Shown: piece by piece, positions 1-11,587 of the stretch
How positions within the stretch are numbered: position 1 is the stretch's first letter
Layout of the letters: each line of letters begins with the position of its first letter
NCBI GenBank assembly: GCA_963920635.1
Contig: OY987303.1
Span: 15,912,175 to 15,976,174, forward strand
DNA from: Pseudeuparius sepicola
Lineage: Eukaryota; Arthropoda; Insecta; Coleoptera; Anthribidae
Length of the DNA: 64,000 nt
Direction of reading: 5' to 3'
The notes under the pieces: generated by a model
The model's input: only the letters and a program-made list of their open reading frames with translations
Told to the model about the DNA's origin: nothing
Database searches by the model: none
Program-made: the position numbers and the translations under genes

Positions 1-1
1 A

Positions 2-1649
2 ATAATATTACACATATTAAAACAAAAACTTTCTGTTTTCGCAGGGCGTCTGAGGAGATACAAGGCTAGTAACACCAGGAAACGAGACAACAAACTCTTT
101 GAACGATCAGAAAAGGGTTTCTACCGTGCTTTTAATTCTAGCGCCGATGCCACAAATGCGAGTTACCCTACCAGAGAACAGGTCGACGGTTTCTGGAGAA
201 ATCAACTTGCCACACCAGGTCCATACAATGTCAGTGCAAGCTGGATCAGCGAAGAACGCGAGATGGGCCGGAACTATAGCCAGATGCAACATGAGCAATT
301 CACAACCGCTGAGGTCTCCGATGTCATCAAGAATTCCCACAACTGGAAGGCACCAGGTCCAGATCATCTTCAAAATTATTGGATTAAGAAGTTGTGGTGC
401 ACGCATGAACAAATAACTACCTTAATTAATGAAGTCTTGCTCGATCCTCTGAAAATGCCATTGTTTCTTACACAGGGTGCAACCTACCTGTTACCAAAAG
501 ACCAGCGGAATACGGATAACCCTGCCAAGTACCGCCCAATAACCTGCTTGCCTATGCTGTACAAGATAATCACATCTTGCCTTACGCAGCGAATATATGC
601 TCACTGCGAGCGGAACAACATCATTGCAATGCAGCAGAAGGGCTGCTCGAAGGGCGCAATGGGATGCAAAGAGCAACTCATCATAGACTCTGTCATATGC
701 AACCGGGCTCATTCCAAGCAACGAAACCTCCACATGGCTTGTGGACTACAAAAAAGCATTTGATTCCGTACCTCACGACTGGCTCACAGGTATCTTAAAG
801 CTGTATAAAATAGATCATCATACAGTTTCCTTTTTAGAACACGTTATGACAACCTGGCGCACTAAGATACAACTCAGAACCGCAAGCAGCAACATCGAGA
901 CCGACACAATCAACATCCGAAGAGGGATTTTCCAAGGAGATTCACTCAGTCCACTGTGGTTCTGCATGGCGATGAACCCTCTATCACATCGGTTGAACTC
1001 TACAAAATACGGCTTCGCTATCAAAAGCAACAACGCAGAAGCGATCAAGTTGAATCACCTATTTTATATGGATGATTTAAAACTGATGGCCGCAACCAAA
1101 AACCAACTAACGCAAATGCTTAAAATTGTAGAGGAGTTCTCCAGGGACATCGGAATGCAGTTTGGACTGGACAAGTGCCGCACCCTTAACATCTTCCGGG
1201 GAACGCTCGAACAAGGCGCACACGAGATGCAGGACGGCCAGGAGATCGAAGCAATGAGCATGGGAGATACATACAAGTATCTCGGGATGAAACAGGCTCA
1301 AAGGATAGACGATCGAACAATGAAGACAGATTTAACGAATGAATTCATCAAGAGAGTAAGACAAGTATTGCGAACTGATCTTAACAGCAGGAATTTGTTT
1401 AAGGCCCTAAACACGTATGCGTGCTCGGTACTCAGCTATTCGTTCGGAATAGTGAATTGGACCAACACGGACATCAACAACCTGCAACGAAAAGTTAGGA
1501 CATTACTGTCACATCAATGTCACCTAAGGCCCGATAACATGGCAAGGGTCTCGTCCGAGCCAGATCCTTATGGTATCCGGGATACCTGGGATCTGAGTGA
1601 ATGTTCCCCGGAGAGGGAGTGCGAATGCCTTTTGGCTAAGTCGATATAA
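2..1649 (+). pseudogene. Non-LTR retrotransposon reverse transcriptase, 5'-truncated by window, frameshifted
   Basis: Reverse transcriptase of a LINE-type element. The frame is open from base 2 to 763, then coding continues in another frame from about 741 to 1649. The second frame shows the RT core: KAFDSVPHDW near its start, the GDSLSP block (about 940) and the catalytic YMDD box (about 1066-1077). Most LINE clades have F/Y-ADD here, so YMDD marks a distinct subgroup. The junction near 738-741 lacks a Trp codon expected before VDYKKAFD and looks like a 2-base loss. The RT-like part ends near 1530; the last ~40 residues look like translated 3' tail rather than protein, suggesting an internal deletion. 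No endonuclease domain is visible. The copy is dead as it stands. R2-like affiliation is only a guess. Confidence 0.85.
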
Positions 1650-1669
1650 TAATAATAATAATAATAAAG
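1530..1669 (+). repeat. LINE 3' tail with (TAA)n microsatellite
   Basis: The sequence after the RT holds a short stem (GGTATCC / GGGATACC around 1572-1587) and ends in a run of TAA/ATA triplets (about 1646-1667). A structured tail followed by a simple repeat is typical of LINE 3' ends primed on target DNA. The exact end is uncertain. Confidence 0.6.
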
Positions 1670-2925
1670 CCATATATTTCCAACAGGTTTACCACCCAAT
1701 TACAGAGATAAAGAGCGCAGCGCTAAGTAGGAGTTCAAAGCCAACCTACAGCTGTCTGCATACCTCAGGTCTGTCATATTTTTGGTGATTTTTAAAAAAA
1801 CAAACTTCATATTCCTGCTTTTGGGATCAAAACCTTACCCCCTGTATTGTCCTTTGAGTAAAATCACAACCAACAATCTGACACTAACTCCCGGTCTGTA
1901 TTATTCGCGGTTTAGAATTTAACATTCAGATGCAAGAGTCTGTAAGTATCTACATTGTACTCTGTTTTCATTGGCACACATAATCGTCGGGCTGCCGCAT
2001 CCAAAGAACCCCAATTTCCCTCTAATTAGCGCAAATACTAACACAATCTTCGTTTGCATGAAACTCGGTACGTATGTACCTAGGTTGCAACAAGGAAAAT
2101 GCCGTTGCCGGCAAATTTTAACTGTTCAACGAACGGCCGGCTGCGCGGGAGTGACAAAATGAAATTCCGAGCAATTACCACTTTGCCCGTGGGTTTCCTC
2201 TGCTTTGACAAAGGTCGTGCTTTTGTCACGGAATATATTAAGGCAACGCGCCGCCGCCGCCAGCCCCGCCATGTTTGTAGTTTTCTTCCATTAATTTACG
2301 AGCAAGAGCGGGCGCAGTCAGTACTCTCCTGTGTGTTTTTTTTTGGCTGAACGCGAGCTTTCTCAAGTTATTCAACGTTTTCTTACATTCCCAAAAGTAA
2401 TTCGCTTTGAAAGTTACATTATCTTTCCCAGACTCCGGGTGCAAACCTAAGGAGCTCTAAGTTACAGCCGCATTGGTTATTTATATACATAGTTACATAT
2501 GAGAATTGCTTACTAAGGTTGTTGGTTAATTAACATATTATATAATTCCTATAGATATAATCTACGATTCATGGAGAAAGGGTAGGAAGTAAAGAAGAAG
2601 GTAGCACTTGTTGTTACTTGTTTACTGGTTTACTTTTGGTTCCATTAGTAGATACCTTATAGGTATGTACATAACAGATTTTTTAACGTTCTGTAGTCTT
2701 CAACTCAAGCTGTTATCATAATGTGTAGATGTGGGTATGTTCACCGAGAAGCTAGCACATGGAGCTACATAATGACAAAGCTGGATTATATTGGAACATG
2801 ATTTGATTTTCCAAAAAACATGTATTCTGCTCAAACACTTCAGTATTCTGGTACCTAACTTATCATTTTAGAGAATAAGTTCAGAACAACATTCTCCGTT
2901 AACATTGCCTTCATGGAGCAGAGCT
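1670..2925. other. Intergenic, no recognised feature
   Basis: Short ORFs here (up to about 83 codons) have no recognisable domain, repeat or splice context. A more GC-rich patch lies near 2100-2280. I see no gene. Confidence 0.5.
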
Positions 2926-3942
2926 GGACAGATCTATTTAAAAAAGATCGTTTTAAAGATCTAAGATCGTTTTAAAGATCTAAGATCTTTTCCTCATTTG
3001 TTTTCGTTCATTTTTGAAACGTTTCTGTGATTTTTTTATACAAAATAATGTAGGTAGAAAGGTAGGTATAAAATATATTTTTTAGAAGAATGAATAGTTT
3101 TGTACGAACAAGGATTTTTCTTGTTATACATATAATCTACATATTATTTCTAAAATATATGTTTTACGAATTCAGTTACTTACGTTACTAGCTAGCGTTC
3201 ATTCAAAGCAGTTTACCTCAGGAGATCACTAGGTCTCAGCTAAAGTGCAAATTGTCAGAAAAACTGAGGTACATTTTACCTACAACTACAAGAACCTATT
3301 TTGAGGTCAAATTTAAATGAATGCTTTATGTTAATTTGTATTTTATTTTCAATTATCTATTTCTCAAAATTCCGAACGTTTTTACAAGAAAAGTCTAATT
3401 CTGCATAAGTATATAACTGATTGATTACGTAACCAGTTCAGATAGAGTAGTAACTTTACGTAACTAGTTACGTAAAATTTTACTTTACACAACTAGTTAC
3501 GCAAAACTGGATGTATCATCACTTGCTCAGGTCACTTTATACTAAGTCAAAATTAGAAAAAGTATTTATAGACATCTATATCTATTAACTATATAATATC
3601 ATGAACTTTGTTTAAAGATCTTAGATCATTTAGAGGATCTTAGATCGTTTAGAAGATCTTAGATCGTTTAGAAGTTCTTAGATCGTTTAGAAGATCTTAG
3701 ATCGTTTAGAAGTTCTTAAATCGTTTAGAAGATCTTAGATCGTTTAGAAGATCTTAGATTGGTCAAAAGATCTTAGATCGATTAATCTTTTTTAAACAGA
3801 TCATTTTTAGACGATCTTTGATCTAAGATCATTTTTGCGTGAAAAGATCTATTTTTAAACGATCTTAGATCTTTTTTTGAAAAACGATCTGATCTATGAT
3901 CTAGATCATTTTCGGCGCGATCTTCCCCAGCTCTGTCATGAA
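2926..3942. mobile_element. TIR element with AGATC-rich interior
   Basis: The left end (about 2926-2945, TTCATGGAGCAGAGCTGGAC) is an imperfect inverted match to the right end (about 3919-3942, CCCCAGCTCTGTCATGAAGG), with GATC motifs just inside both. Both ends carry AGATCTAAGATCGTTTTAAA-like sequence. The middle is AT-rich without a coding ORF. This looks like a non-autonomous element of about 1 kb. Confidence 0.5.
3617..3787 (+). repeat. 19-bp minisatellite, about 9 units
   Basis: Nine consecutive copies of a 19-base unit, consensus GATCTTAGATCGTTTAGAA, with a few substitutions (GTTCTT for GATCTT in two units). Each unit contains two GATC tetramers. Related but irregular GATC motifs continue to about 3910 and recur at 2940-2990, at the other end of the surrounding element. 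Confidence 0.85.
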
Positions 3943-5240
3943 GGCTATATAACTTACTATGTTACGTCCCTGTACATTTCTATGCAAGAATGGAATACTG
4001 CAAAACTATGGAGATATCGAGGACCAAAATATGACGCCGAATATTTCATACAAATGCAAAGCAAAAAATAAGTTTTATAGATTATAAAAAATTATATGCA
4101 TTCAAATTTGATGAACAATAAATAGAAATAAACTTTGAAAATTTTGAGGCGTGTCACAAATGCGCGAGGTACATTAATACTAAACAACGTATTTATAAAA
4201 CAATAAATCGTATATAATACGATCTATGATGTTTGTACCTAGAGCAATCTCCTTACGCAACCTTCAGTGTCATATCCGTAAGGGTCCAGGCCTGCACAGG
4301 GTGGCCCTGGCCCGTCCGCCACGGCAAGGTGAATTAATCAAAGGGGATGAAGGCGCGATGTCGACACTCAAGAGATCAAAGTTCTTAGGAGTGAGGGGTC
4401 GACCCCGGCATTATGCAAACCCGGCCCTGATTTACATACCAGATAACCGAAGGACCTGGCCGGGGGTATTAGGGCGCCGAAACTAACTTAATCTGCGCGA
4501 AGGGCCAATATTAGCAGATGATTCCGTGTCTGGGCTGAGCGACCCTTTCAACGGGAAAAGAAGCGCTGACCGAGTCAAAGAGATGGTGTAGGGACCTGTC
4601 CAGAGTATAGCGACTGTTCTTGCTTGTGTGAATTTTTTGAAGAACCGAAATGTTCTTTTGGTATCTATCATTTTAGCCTCTGGCATTTTTCAATAATTGA
4701 CTCATGTAAAAATGCGTTTTATACGTTGCATAATGTCTGGACATACTGTAATAACATCAACATCAGCTTTTCCACGCGAAATTGTTGACACAAACACTTT
4801 TCGTTTTCATTTTTTCCAAACAATATTCACCGCCGCGCATTGAGTGGATCGCATTTCATCCCTCCATTATAGTGGATGTGTGCCAATAAAAGTTTCAGGC
4901 CGTAAGGGATTTGTCCATTTGGAAATAGTTTATATGCAACGTAGTATTCCACGAGGTTCATGTAATGATTCTAGAAGACCAGGAGAGGTATCGTAGCTAC
5001 GAATAACTTGCATAATACGTATGGAATATTATAGACGCGAAATATTTTATCGAGTAATAAAAGCACGATCCAAAAACAGCACAGGTGGCGCCCTCTGGGT
5101 GATACGTAGAATCACATCTTCAGCTTATTCTGCATCCCCAAAAACATAACAGTGCCAAATTTCAGTTCAGCAGCTTGATTATTTTGAGATATTATGTAGC
5201 CGTACTAAATTTAATTAAAAAAAATTAAAGAAATTAATTA
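3943..5240. other. Intergenic with a GC-rich patch
   Basis: Mostly AT-rich sequence. A patch at about 4260-4600 is clearly more GC-rich than its surroundings and holds an 86-codon ORF (4226-4486, +) with no recognised domain. It may be a fragment of an older element. No host gene seen. Confidence 0.4.
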
Positions 5241-5507
5241 AACACCGACTTCACAAATTTGCCCGTATGCACATTTCAACTAAAATTTTAGAAATATTTT
5301 TCTCTTTCTAAATTGAGTTATCTTCGGATTTGGTGACAGTCAAGGCAAGGAATTTAAATCTATTTAGATATGAATACATCATATCCTACATACATCATAA
5401 CTTACTGTCACCGACTCCAAAAAATATAACTCAATTTAGAAAGAGAAAATAATTTCTAAAATTTTAGTTGAAATGTGAATACGGGCAAATTTGTGAAGTC
5501 TGTGTTA
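5241..5507. repeat. Fold-back element, ~100-bp arms
   Basis: The left arm (5241-5341) and right arm (5407-5507) are inverted copies across a ~65-bp loop; both carry the CACAAATTTGCCCGTATGCA-type motif. A third partial copy of this end lies at about 5546-5575 (GCATACGGGCAAATTTTTGA). Confidence 0.8.
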
Positions 5508-5629
5508 TTTTTTGTTAATTTTTTTTTTAATAATTTTTAGTGGATTGTGCATACGGGCAAATTTTTGAAGTCGGTTTTAATTTTCTTGTTAAATTTTTTC
5601 TATTTCTTATTTTTTAGTGAATTATTAAG

Positions 5630-6350
5630 AATTATCGAAATTGGTCCAATTTTAAATTCCATCCCCTATTTATCCACCTTTTGGATTGGAATTTTTCTCT
5701 TGAAATTTAAATGTGACCACCCCCAAGGTACCACCTAGCCCCTTTCTAATAAAATAAGAATCATCCAAATTGGTCCAATATTAACTCTCATCCCCTATTT
5801 ATCTACCCTTAGGGGTAGAATTTTTTCTTTAAATTTAAATGAGACCACACCTAAAGTACCCCCTTTCCAATAAAGAAAGAATCATCGAAATCGGTCCAAT
5901 ATGAAATTTTATCCTTTATTTTCCATCCTTACGGGTGGAATTTTTTCTTCAAATTTAAACGGGACCACTCCTAAGTAATCCCTTTCTAATAAAAAGAAAA
6001 TCATCTAAATCGGTCCGATATGAAATTTCATCTCCTATTTTACCACCCTTAGGGGTGTAATTTTTTCTTCAAATTTAAATGGGGCCACCTCTAAGCTAGT
6101 TACTCCCTTTCTAATGAAAAAAGAGTCATCGAAATCAGTTCAATATGAAATTGAATCCCCTATTTGTCCATCCTTAGGGGTGGAATTTTTTTCTTCAAAT
6201 TTAAATGGTACAATTCTGTAGGTACACCCTTGCAAATAAAAAAGGAATTTTCCAAATCGGTTTATATATAACGGAGTTCTGAGGTAACAAACATAAAAAA
6301 AAAACAGCCGAATTGATAACCTCCTCCTTTTCTTAAGTCGGTTAAAAATG
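5630..6350 (+). repeat. Tandem repeat, ~117-bp unit, ~6 copies
   Basis: About six diverged units, each starting near ATCATCGAAATCGGTCCAAT, passing a CACCCTTAGGGGTG palindrome, TTCTTCAAATTTAAATGGGAC, then CCCTTTCTAATAAAA. The block ends in an AAGTCGGTTAAAA tip near 6333-6346, which inverts the CCGACTT motif at 5245, so it probably forms one composite element with the fold-back at 5241. Confidence 0.75.
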
Positions 6351-6377
6351 AACTTCAACCCCTAACCCTAACCCTAT

Positions 6378-6633
6378 CGAAAAATGGTAAATAGAAAAGT
6401 TTTAGGAAAAGTTCTTCTCCTCTTTATGCACTTATAAGAAAAACAATTGAATGCCGCGTTTGGGAGATTTGTACCAAACTTATAGTTATATAGGTACGTT
6501 TAATCCAAACAAATGGAAAATACTGGGTGTTATGTTGCACGCGTCCCAAATGCGACATTTAATTGTTTTTCTGATTATAGTGGATAAAGATGAGAAGAGC
6601 TTTTCCTAAAACTTTTCTATTTACCATTTTTCG
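6378..6633. repeat. Fold-back element, ~90-bp arms
   Basis: The left arm starts CGAAAAATGGTAAATAG and the right arm ends CTATTTACCATTTTTCG. The arms pair for about 90 bp, differing by scattered substitutions, around an ~80-bp centre. Confidence 0.8.
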
Positions 6634-6640
6634 AGTTTTC

Positions 6641-7577
6641 TGCGGCAGGATCACAGTGCCAGTCAGGACCTTAAGCGAACACCATATTATCTCAAACCGT
6701 AAAGCAAATTATCTTGATTAGATTAAAAGTTGCCACTGACGCAGACCTATATAGCTTAGCGAAGCTAGTTATATAGGTCTGTGCCACTGATAATAATAAT
6801 CTACTTTCAATATACCTATAGGTTGTGTGAACTTTGATTAGAATAATGCAACATTTTTTAACGGCTCTTTTTTCTGGAATATAGTTCTCCAAAAGACCTA
6901 CAACATGATTCTATATAATTTTTTGTGAGATTTGACCGGTAGTTGTTAAGCTCAATCGTAATATTTTGATACAAAATTATTAACAGGACAAGCTTATATA
7001 GTATATATTATAGCATAGATAGAATATATAATATATTTATTATAAGTACATATAGTACTCCAAAAGGACATACAATAAAGAAACTGTTTAAACTAATAAT
7101 AAGATTTTTTTATTTTTTTATTTTTCTAATTTGGATATTATCAATATTTGCATATATCCAGCAGACACCCTGTATAAGCTGGAATTCGGTATTTGAGATT
7201 TGGAGGTACGGCAAAACCAACTGACTTAAAAATGACTAACATACTTTCGACATTTTTTAGCTATTTCCACAAAAAATTATATAGAATCATGATGTAGGTC
7301 TTTTGGAGAACTAAATTCTATAAAAAAGAACCGTTAAAAAATGTTGCATTATTGTCTCGAGTCAAAGTTCATACAACCGTCGATGGAGGAAATCAACGAT
7401 ACAACCTATAGGTATATTGAAAGTAGATTATTATAATCAGGGGCAGAGACCTATATAACTAGCTTAGCTAAGCTATAGAGGTCTGTGCCAGTGACAACTT
7501 TTAATCTAATCAAGGTAATTTGCTTTACGGTTTGAAATATGGTGTTCGCTTAAGGTCCAAGTGTGATCCTGATGCAG
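6641..7577. repeat. Long inverted repeat element, ~300-bp arms
   Basis: The left arm (6641 to about 6935) and right arm (about 7262 to 7577) are inverted copies with tips TGCGGCAGGATCACA and TGTGATCCTGATGCA. Each arm contains its own smaller palindrome around AGCTTAGCGAAGCTAG. The centre (6940-7260) is AT-rich and non-coding. It abuts the element ending at 6633. Confidence 0.8.
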
Positions 7578-8107
7578 ACTGATTTTTTAGCACGGGCATG
7601 CAGAAAAGTGTACTTTTAAGTACTTTTTTTAGTAAAAAAGTTGTACTTTTCCGCACCAAGTAAAGAAAAATAATTTCTTTTCCACAAGATTTTCAAAAAT
7701 TGCCACAAAAACGTTCACAACACTAACACTTTTTGACAATAATTAATGATAATTTTCGTCAATAAACGAATGAAAACTATGAAGGAATGATTATTTTGTA
7801 AAAGTTTAAAAAGAAAATTAATGGTTACAGTACAGGCGGAATGAGCTATAAAACATTTTAGGATCCCCTTTTAGGGTCTTTGAACTCACCTTTTGGCCGA
7901 CAACAGCGATTTGTATATTTCATGTGCTTTAAATGGCATATGATAACATTTTGAGGCAGGTCTTCTTTAAAACGCGGCTTCATTTAAATGGACCATTATG
8001 TATTAGGTCTAGATAATGGCAAATATAATCTCCAAGAGTAGGTATCTAGGAATTTTGGTAGAACGACAAAAACATATCTAAAAATATAACTTACATTTAT
8101 TTAATAG
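7578..8107. other. Non-coding, AT-rich
   Basis: No ORF, RNA gene or clear repeat recognised. Confidence 0.4.
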
Positions 8108-8188
8108 GAATAAAGCCAATTCAAAAGTGAAAGACTCTTTTTTCTATATGATAGGGAGTCGCTTTCACTTTTGAATTGGCTTTATCCC
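8108..8188. repeat. Short perfect hairpin
   Basis: AATAAAGCCAATTCAAAAGT and its complement ACTTTTGAATTGGCTTTATC flank a ~30-bp loop. It could be a very small fold-back element. Confidence 0.75.
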
Positions 8189-9888
8189 CGCTAAATTAAT
8201 ATAAGCTGCTTTACAAAAATATATTATAGGTACCTAGGTAGGTACATTAAACACCTACTACAAAATTTTCCATTGTGCAGTTCCTAACATACCTACACCT
8301 ATGGGACTGGATATTCAAAGCGTAAACACCTGGTTCTTTATATTTTCTGGCCCGTCTTTCCAGAAAACAATAAGAAAATTGGGGACGTCCAGGCAGAGCA
8401 TTCTCTAAAAACCGCCGCGTCAAAATCCAGGTATGTACATATCATGGATGGCAAATGATGATCCGCCAAAAAATTAAGAAATTCTCGAGAAACAAACAAA
8501 ACAAAACCATCCCTTTTTCCTTTGCGGTTGCCACGATCGATATTTAGGGACCCAAATTTGTGTTAAATTAGTTTTTGTTTTATCCCACAGAAATTACAAA
8601 TCCGCCAAGCGATAACGCCAACGAATACAGAGATGAAAACATTTGGCCAACATCTGCAGGCACTTAGCGAAATAAAATTATCAGGCATAAACAGAGACAG
8701 ATAATAATCTCCACTGGTACTAATTGCCCAAATTAGTATCTTTTATTATGTAACTTAGGGATATAGATACTCTGGTTGTCAGTTTAAATATCGGTGGACG
8801 AAGCTGTGAACAGCGAAACTCGTTACGTTATGTTAATTTGTTGTGTAGTTGGAAATTCTGGTGTATTGTTGAATATTGCTGGGATCATATGCCTAGGTGA
8901 TGTCTGGGTTAGGTTACCAGTGGAACTGAGTTGGCATTTGAAGACAAGTCGACGATGAGGAAAGGCAAATATCCTTGGAACATTTGCAGTTTGACCTTGA
9001 AGGTTTTATACTAGGTGATACAATTTTGGTCGAATAGCAAAGTTGTAGCCCTCAAAACTCCGCATTGATTGATTATAAGGTCAACCCTATAAAAAAAAGT
9101 ACAAACACTCCTAAAAAATTATTGAAATCTTCAAATATTTTTGTTTCCGAATAGGTAACTCAAAAACCTTTCATTTTTCAAAAAAGTTTAAATGTACAAA
9201 ATGTAGGTGCAGATTATTTTGGTATATGGTAAGGTTTTATCAAAAGTTGATAGTCTTCAAGTTATAAGACAAAAACTGAAAAAAAATCCCTACTTGAAAA
9301 AAAAACAGACTTCCGGCTATCATTTCTTTTGTATCTACCTATAACCTCAGATTCATGTTCATCACCCGAAGACACATGGAAATACCCAAAGGTCAAAACT
9401 ACCCCAAAATTTGTTAGGTCAGCCCGCTTTTTAGCCTAATATTCCTACGATCAACGCTTCTATCAAATCTGTGCTGTCTACACAGTGATCTCTTAAAACC
9501 GGCGACGCGTTTCTCTGTTACACGCTGTTTACTGTACTGTTTACTGTACTGTTTACAGTACCCTCGAATAAAAACTCTCAGAATGCAATACGTGACGGGG
9601 ATGCCCAAGTTGCTTGGCGGGAGTGAGAAAATTCGCTGGAATAAGTTTAATCCACAAAAAACTCCCAGCCAGACAGCGAAAAGCTTTTTCCTCGGATTCT
9701 TTTGACGAATTCTCGTGCGGTCAAAGTTAGCGCTTAACTTTGACTCCCAACTTCCAACTTCCACTGGTCCAGCTTTAATCATGGATGTTACAACTTCCAA
9801 ATGCTTTTTGCTTTTAAAAGGAGAAGTAAATTTGCTGTATTGCTTCTTTTTTCGCAAATGCATAAACAACTTTTGAGGTTTGGAATTT
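8189..9888. other. Non-coding; short CTGTTTACTGTA microrepeat
   Basis: A 151-codon minus-strand ORF (9414-9869) covers a small repeat (CTGTTTACTGTA x3, about 9523-9560). It has no domain, splice context or conserved pattern I recognise. No gene is called. Confidence 0.4.
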
Positions 9889-9894
9889 TTTATT
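9889..9894 (-). terminator. Candidate poly(A) signal of the small minus-strand ORF
   Basis: AATAAA on the minus strand just past the stop at 9902. Confidence 0.35.
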
Positions 9895-9901
9895 CTTTAA
9901 A

Positions 9902-10234
9902 TTAATTGTAACTGATATTATACTCGATGTATGGCTTAACTGAGTGAATTGTTCCGCATGGCAGAATGTCCAGAAGACCAAGAATATCGCAAAAGTTAAC
10001 AGAAAACTTCCAAAGTTTAGTAAAAATCATCTTCTTCCTTTTCTGTGACTTGCAAACTGAATTTTCGTCCACACTGAATTCTTCAGAAACCAAATCATCT
10101 GCAAAATGTATCGCATTTTTTGCCTTGGGTAGTGGAGTGCTTGTAGGCATCTTTCTTCGAACTGAAGGTACTACTCGATGACTAACCTTTTCGAGTGTGT
10201 GACGCTGATTGACACTACTGCACTGTTTTGACAC
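9902..10234 (-). CDS. Small unrecognised protein (110 aa), divergent from TLC gene
   Basis: A 110-residue ORF starting 37 bp upstream of the start of the TLC-domain gene on the opposite strand, which suggests a shared bidirectional promoter. An AATAAA signal (9889-9894) lies 7 bases past the stop codon, unusually tight but supportive. The protein is basic at the N-terminus (SVRRKMPTSTPLPKAK), has an acidic middle, then a KRKK cluster and a moderately hydrophobic stretch (about residues 75-93) that could be a weak membrane segment. I do not recognise a family. It could be a chance ORF. Confidence 0.4.
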   Translation of the reverse strand: MSKQCSSVNQRHTLEKVSHRVVPSVRRKMPTSTPLPKAKNAIHFADDLVSEEFSVDENSVCKSQKRKKMIFTKLWKFSVNFCDILGLLDILPCGTIHSVKPYIEYNISYN

Positions 10235-10271
10235 AATCTTTCAAAATCTCTCAAATTCTAGGTGAAGAAGA

Positions 10272-11040
10272 ATGATACTTCGCGAAAATGGATATATCGA
10301 CTTTGAAACCCCATTCGCAGTGGTACTCAGCACAGCATTTTGGAGAACGGGCTACCACCTCACTAGATACTGTTTTTCAACAAAAAGTCCAGAATATTCA
10401 TCAAGACTCATAACTTTTATCCACGGCCTAATTATTTCATTTTTGGGGATAAACCAGTGTTTTTTAATAGACTCACCATTCGACCATCCTGAATGGAAAA
10501 CAACCTATATTCAGAGCTTTATTTTAGTAGCCAGTCTTGGATATTTTATCCATGATACTTTGTGGTGCTTGTATCACGGCACGGAAGGTAAGAAATATCA
10601 TCAAAATTTTGAGAATTTCATTTTTTTGTTCTCCGTTTTTAGGCCCGCTTATGCTAACCCACCACATTTATTGTGTTTATGCCTTGGCCAGAATGTTGTT
10701 CAAAGGTAGCTCTGGAGGCCAAGCAACCTGTGGACTCGGAAGCATGGAGGTTACTAATCCCTTTCTTCAGATGAGATGGTTCATAAGAAGCGAAGGGTTG
10801 TATCCTTCAATTCTGCACATGTCTGTTGAAACAAGTTTCTTCCTAGTGTTTGTGCTAATTCGTCTAGTGATTGGATCATATTATATGTGGAGAATTTGGC
10901 ATCAAGCAAAAAATGATAGTGAATTTGTGTTTATTAGTTTGGCCATTTATATTATGTCTTGGATGTTTGTATATTCGATGATAGAGTATATTATGAAGAA
11001 GTATGTAAAACAAGATTACACTGGCAGTAAAGACAAGTGA
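10272..11040 (+). CDS. TLCD5: TLC domain-containing protein 5 (TMEM136)-like
   Basis: Two exons, 10272-10587 and 10643-11040, joined across a 55-bp GT-AG intron (GTAAG ... TTTTTAG), giving 237 residues. It is a multi-pass membrane protein of the TRAM-LAG1-CLN8 (TLC) family. The signature runs across the junction: HDTLWC (residues 94-99), TEGPLMLTHH (104-113), then an EVTNPFLQMRWF block typical of the TLCD5/TMEM136 branch. Several hydrophobic helices precede and follow. TLC proteins act on or sense membrane lipids; the activity of TLCD5 is poorly known. The start chosen is the first Met; a splice acceptor (TTCTAG) 10 bp upstream suggests a possible non-coding 5' exon. Confidence 0.85.
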
Positions 11041-11587
11041 TCAGTACAATCCGTAAATTTTTTCGGAAAAAAATTTCACCTATACCTAGTTACTTAAAAA
11101 TCCTGCAGTCTCTTTTCTCATTTGGTAAGAGTATATATAAAAAATTGGAACCGGTAAAGTGTAGGTTTTGCATATTTTTCTTATTAATTTTGTATGCAGA
11201 TATATCAAAAATCTAAATTTGTGTCTTCTGCAGCCATCTACGGGCGAAAGGATGAACTATAGTATTAAAGAACGTGGTGGATGAGGCGCCTACCAACGAC
11301 TACCTAAACTGGTTTATAATGTTTTGCCAGTGACAGCTAGATGTCGCTATAATAGTGGAACAGAAATCGATACAGCTTGTGCGCGAGCGTCTTTACAGAA
11401 CACTGTTCTAAATATGCCTATTAGTACAATAAAGATGTTTGCTTTTTGTGAAATGCTGCTCCATATGTCAGTTTTCCATCTTCGCTCGTAGGTTAGTTCG
11501 TTCCTACTTCGACGACGGAAATCATATGTTTGCGTGCATTTAGAACTCACCGATTTCCATCAAAACAACTATTTATGGGGTATAACA

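Noticed and set aside
3617..3787. CRISPR-like array
   Set aside because: The repeat units abut with no spacers and the host is eukaryotic; it is a minisatellite.
4226..4486. 86-codon ORF in a GC-rich patch
   Set aside because: No recognisable domain; GC-rich composition alone lengthens ORFs.
6359..6376. CCCCTAACCCTAACCCT looks like vertebrate-type telomere repeat
   Set aside because: Only two to three units, internal, and insects mostly use TTAGG; chance or tail of the tandem element.
9414..9869. 151-codon minus-strand ORF
   Set aside because: Overlaps a CTGTTTACTGTA microrepeat, has no recognisable domain, splice context or nearby poly(A) signal; probably chance.
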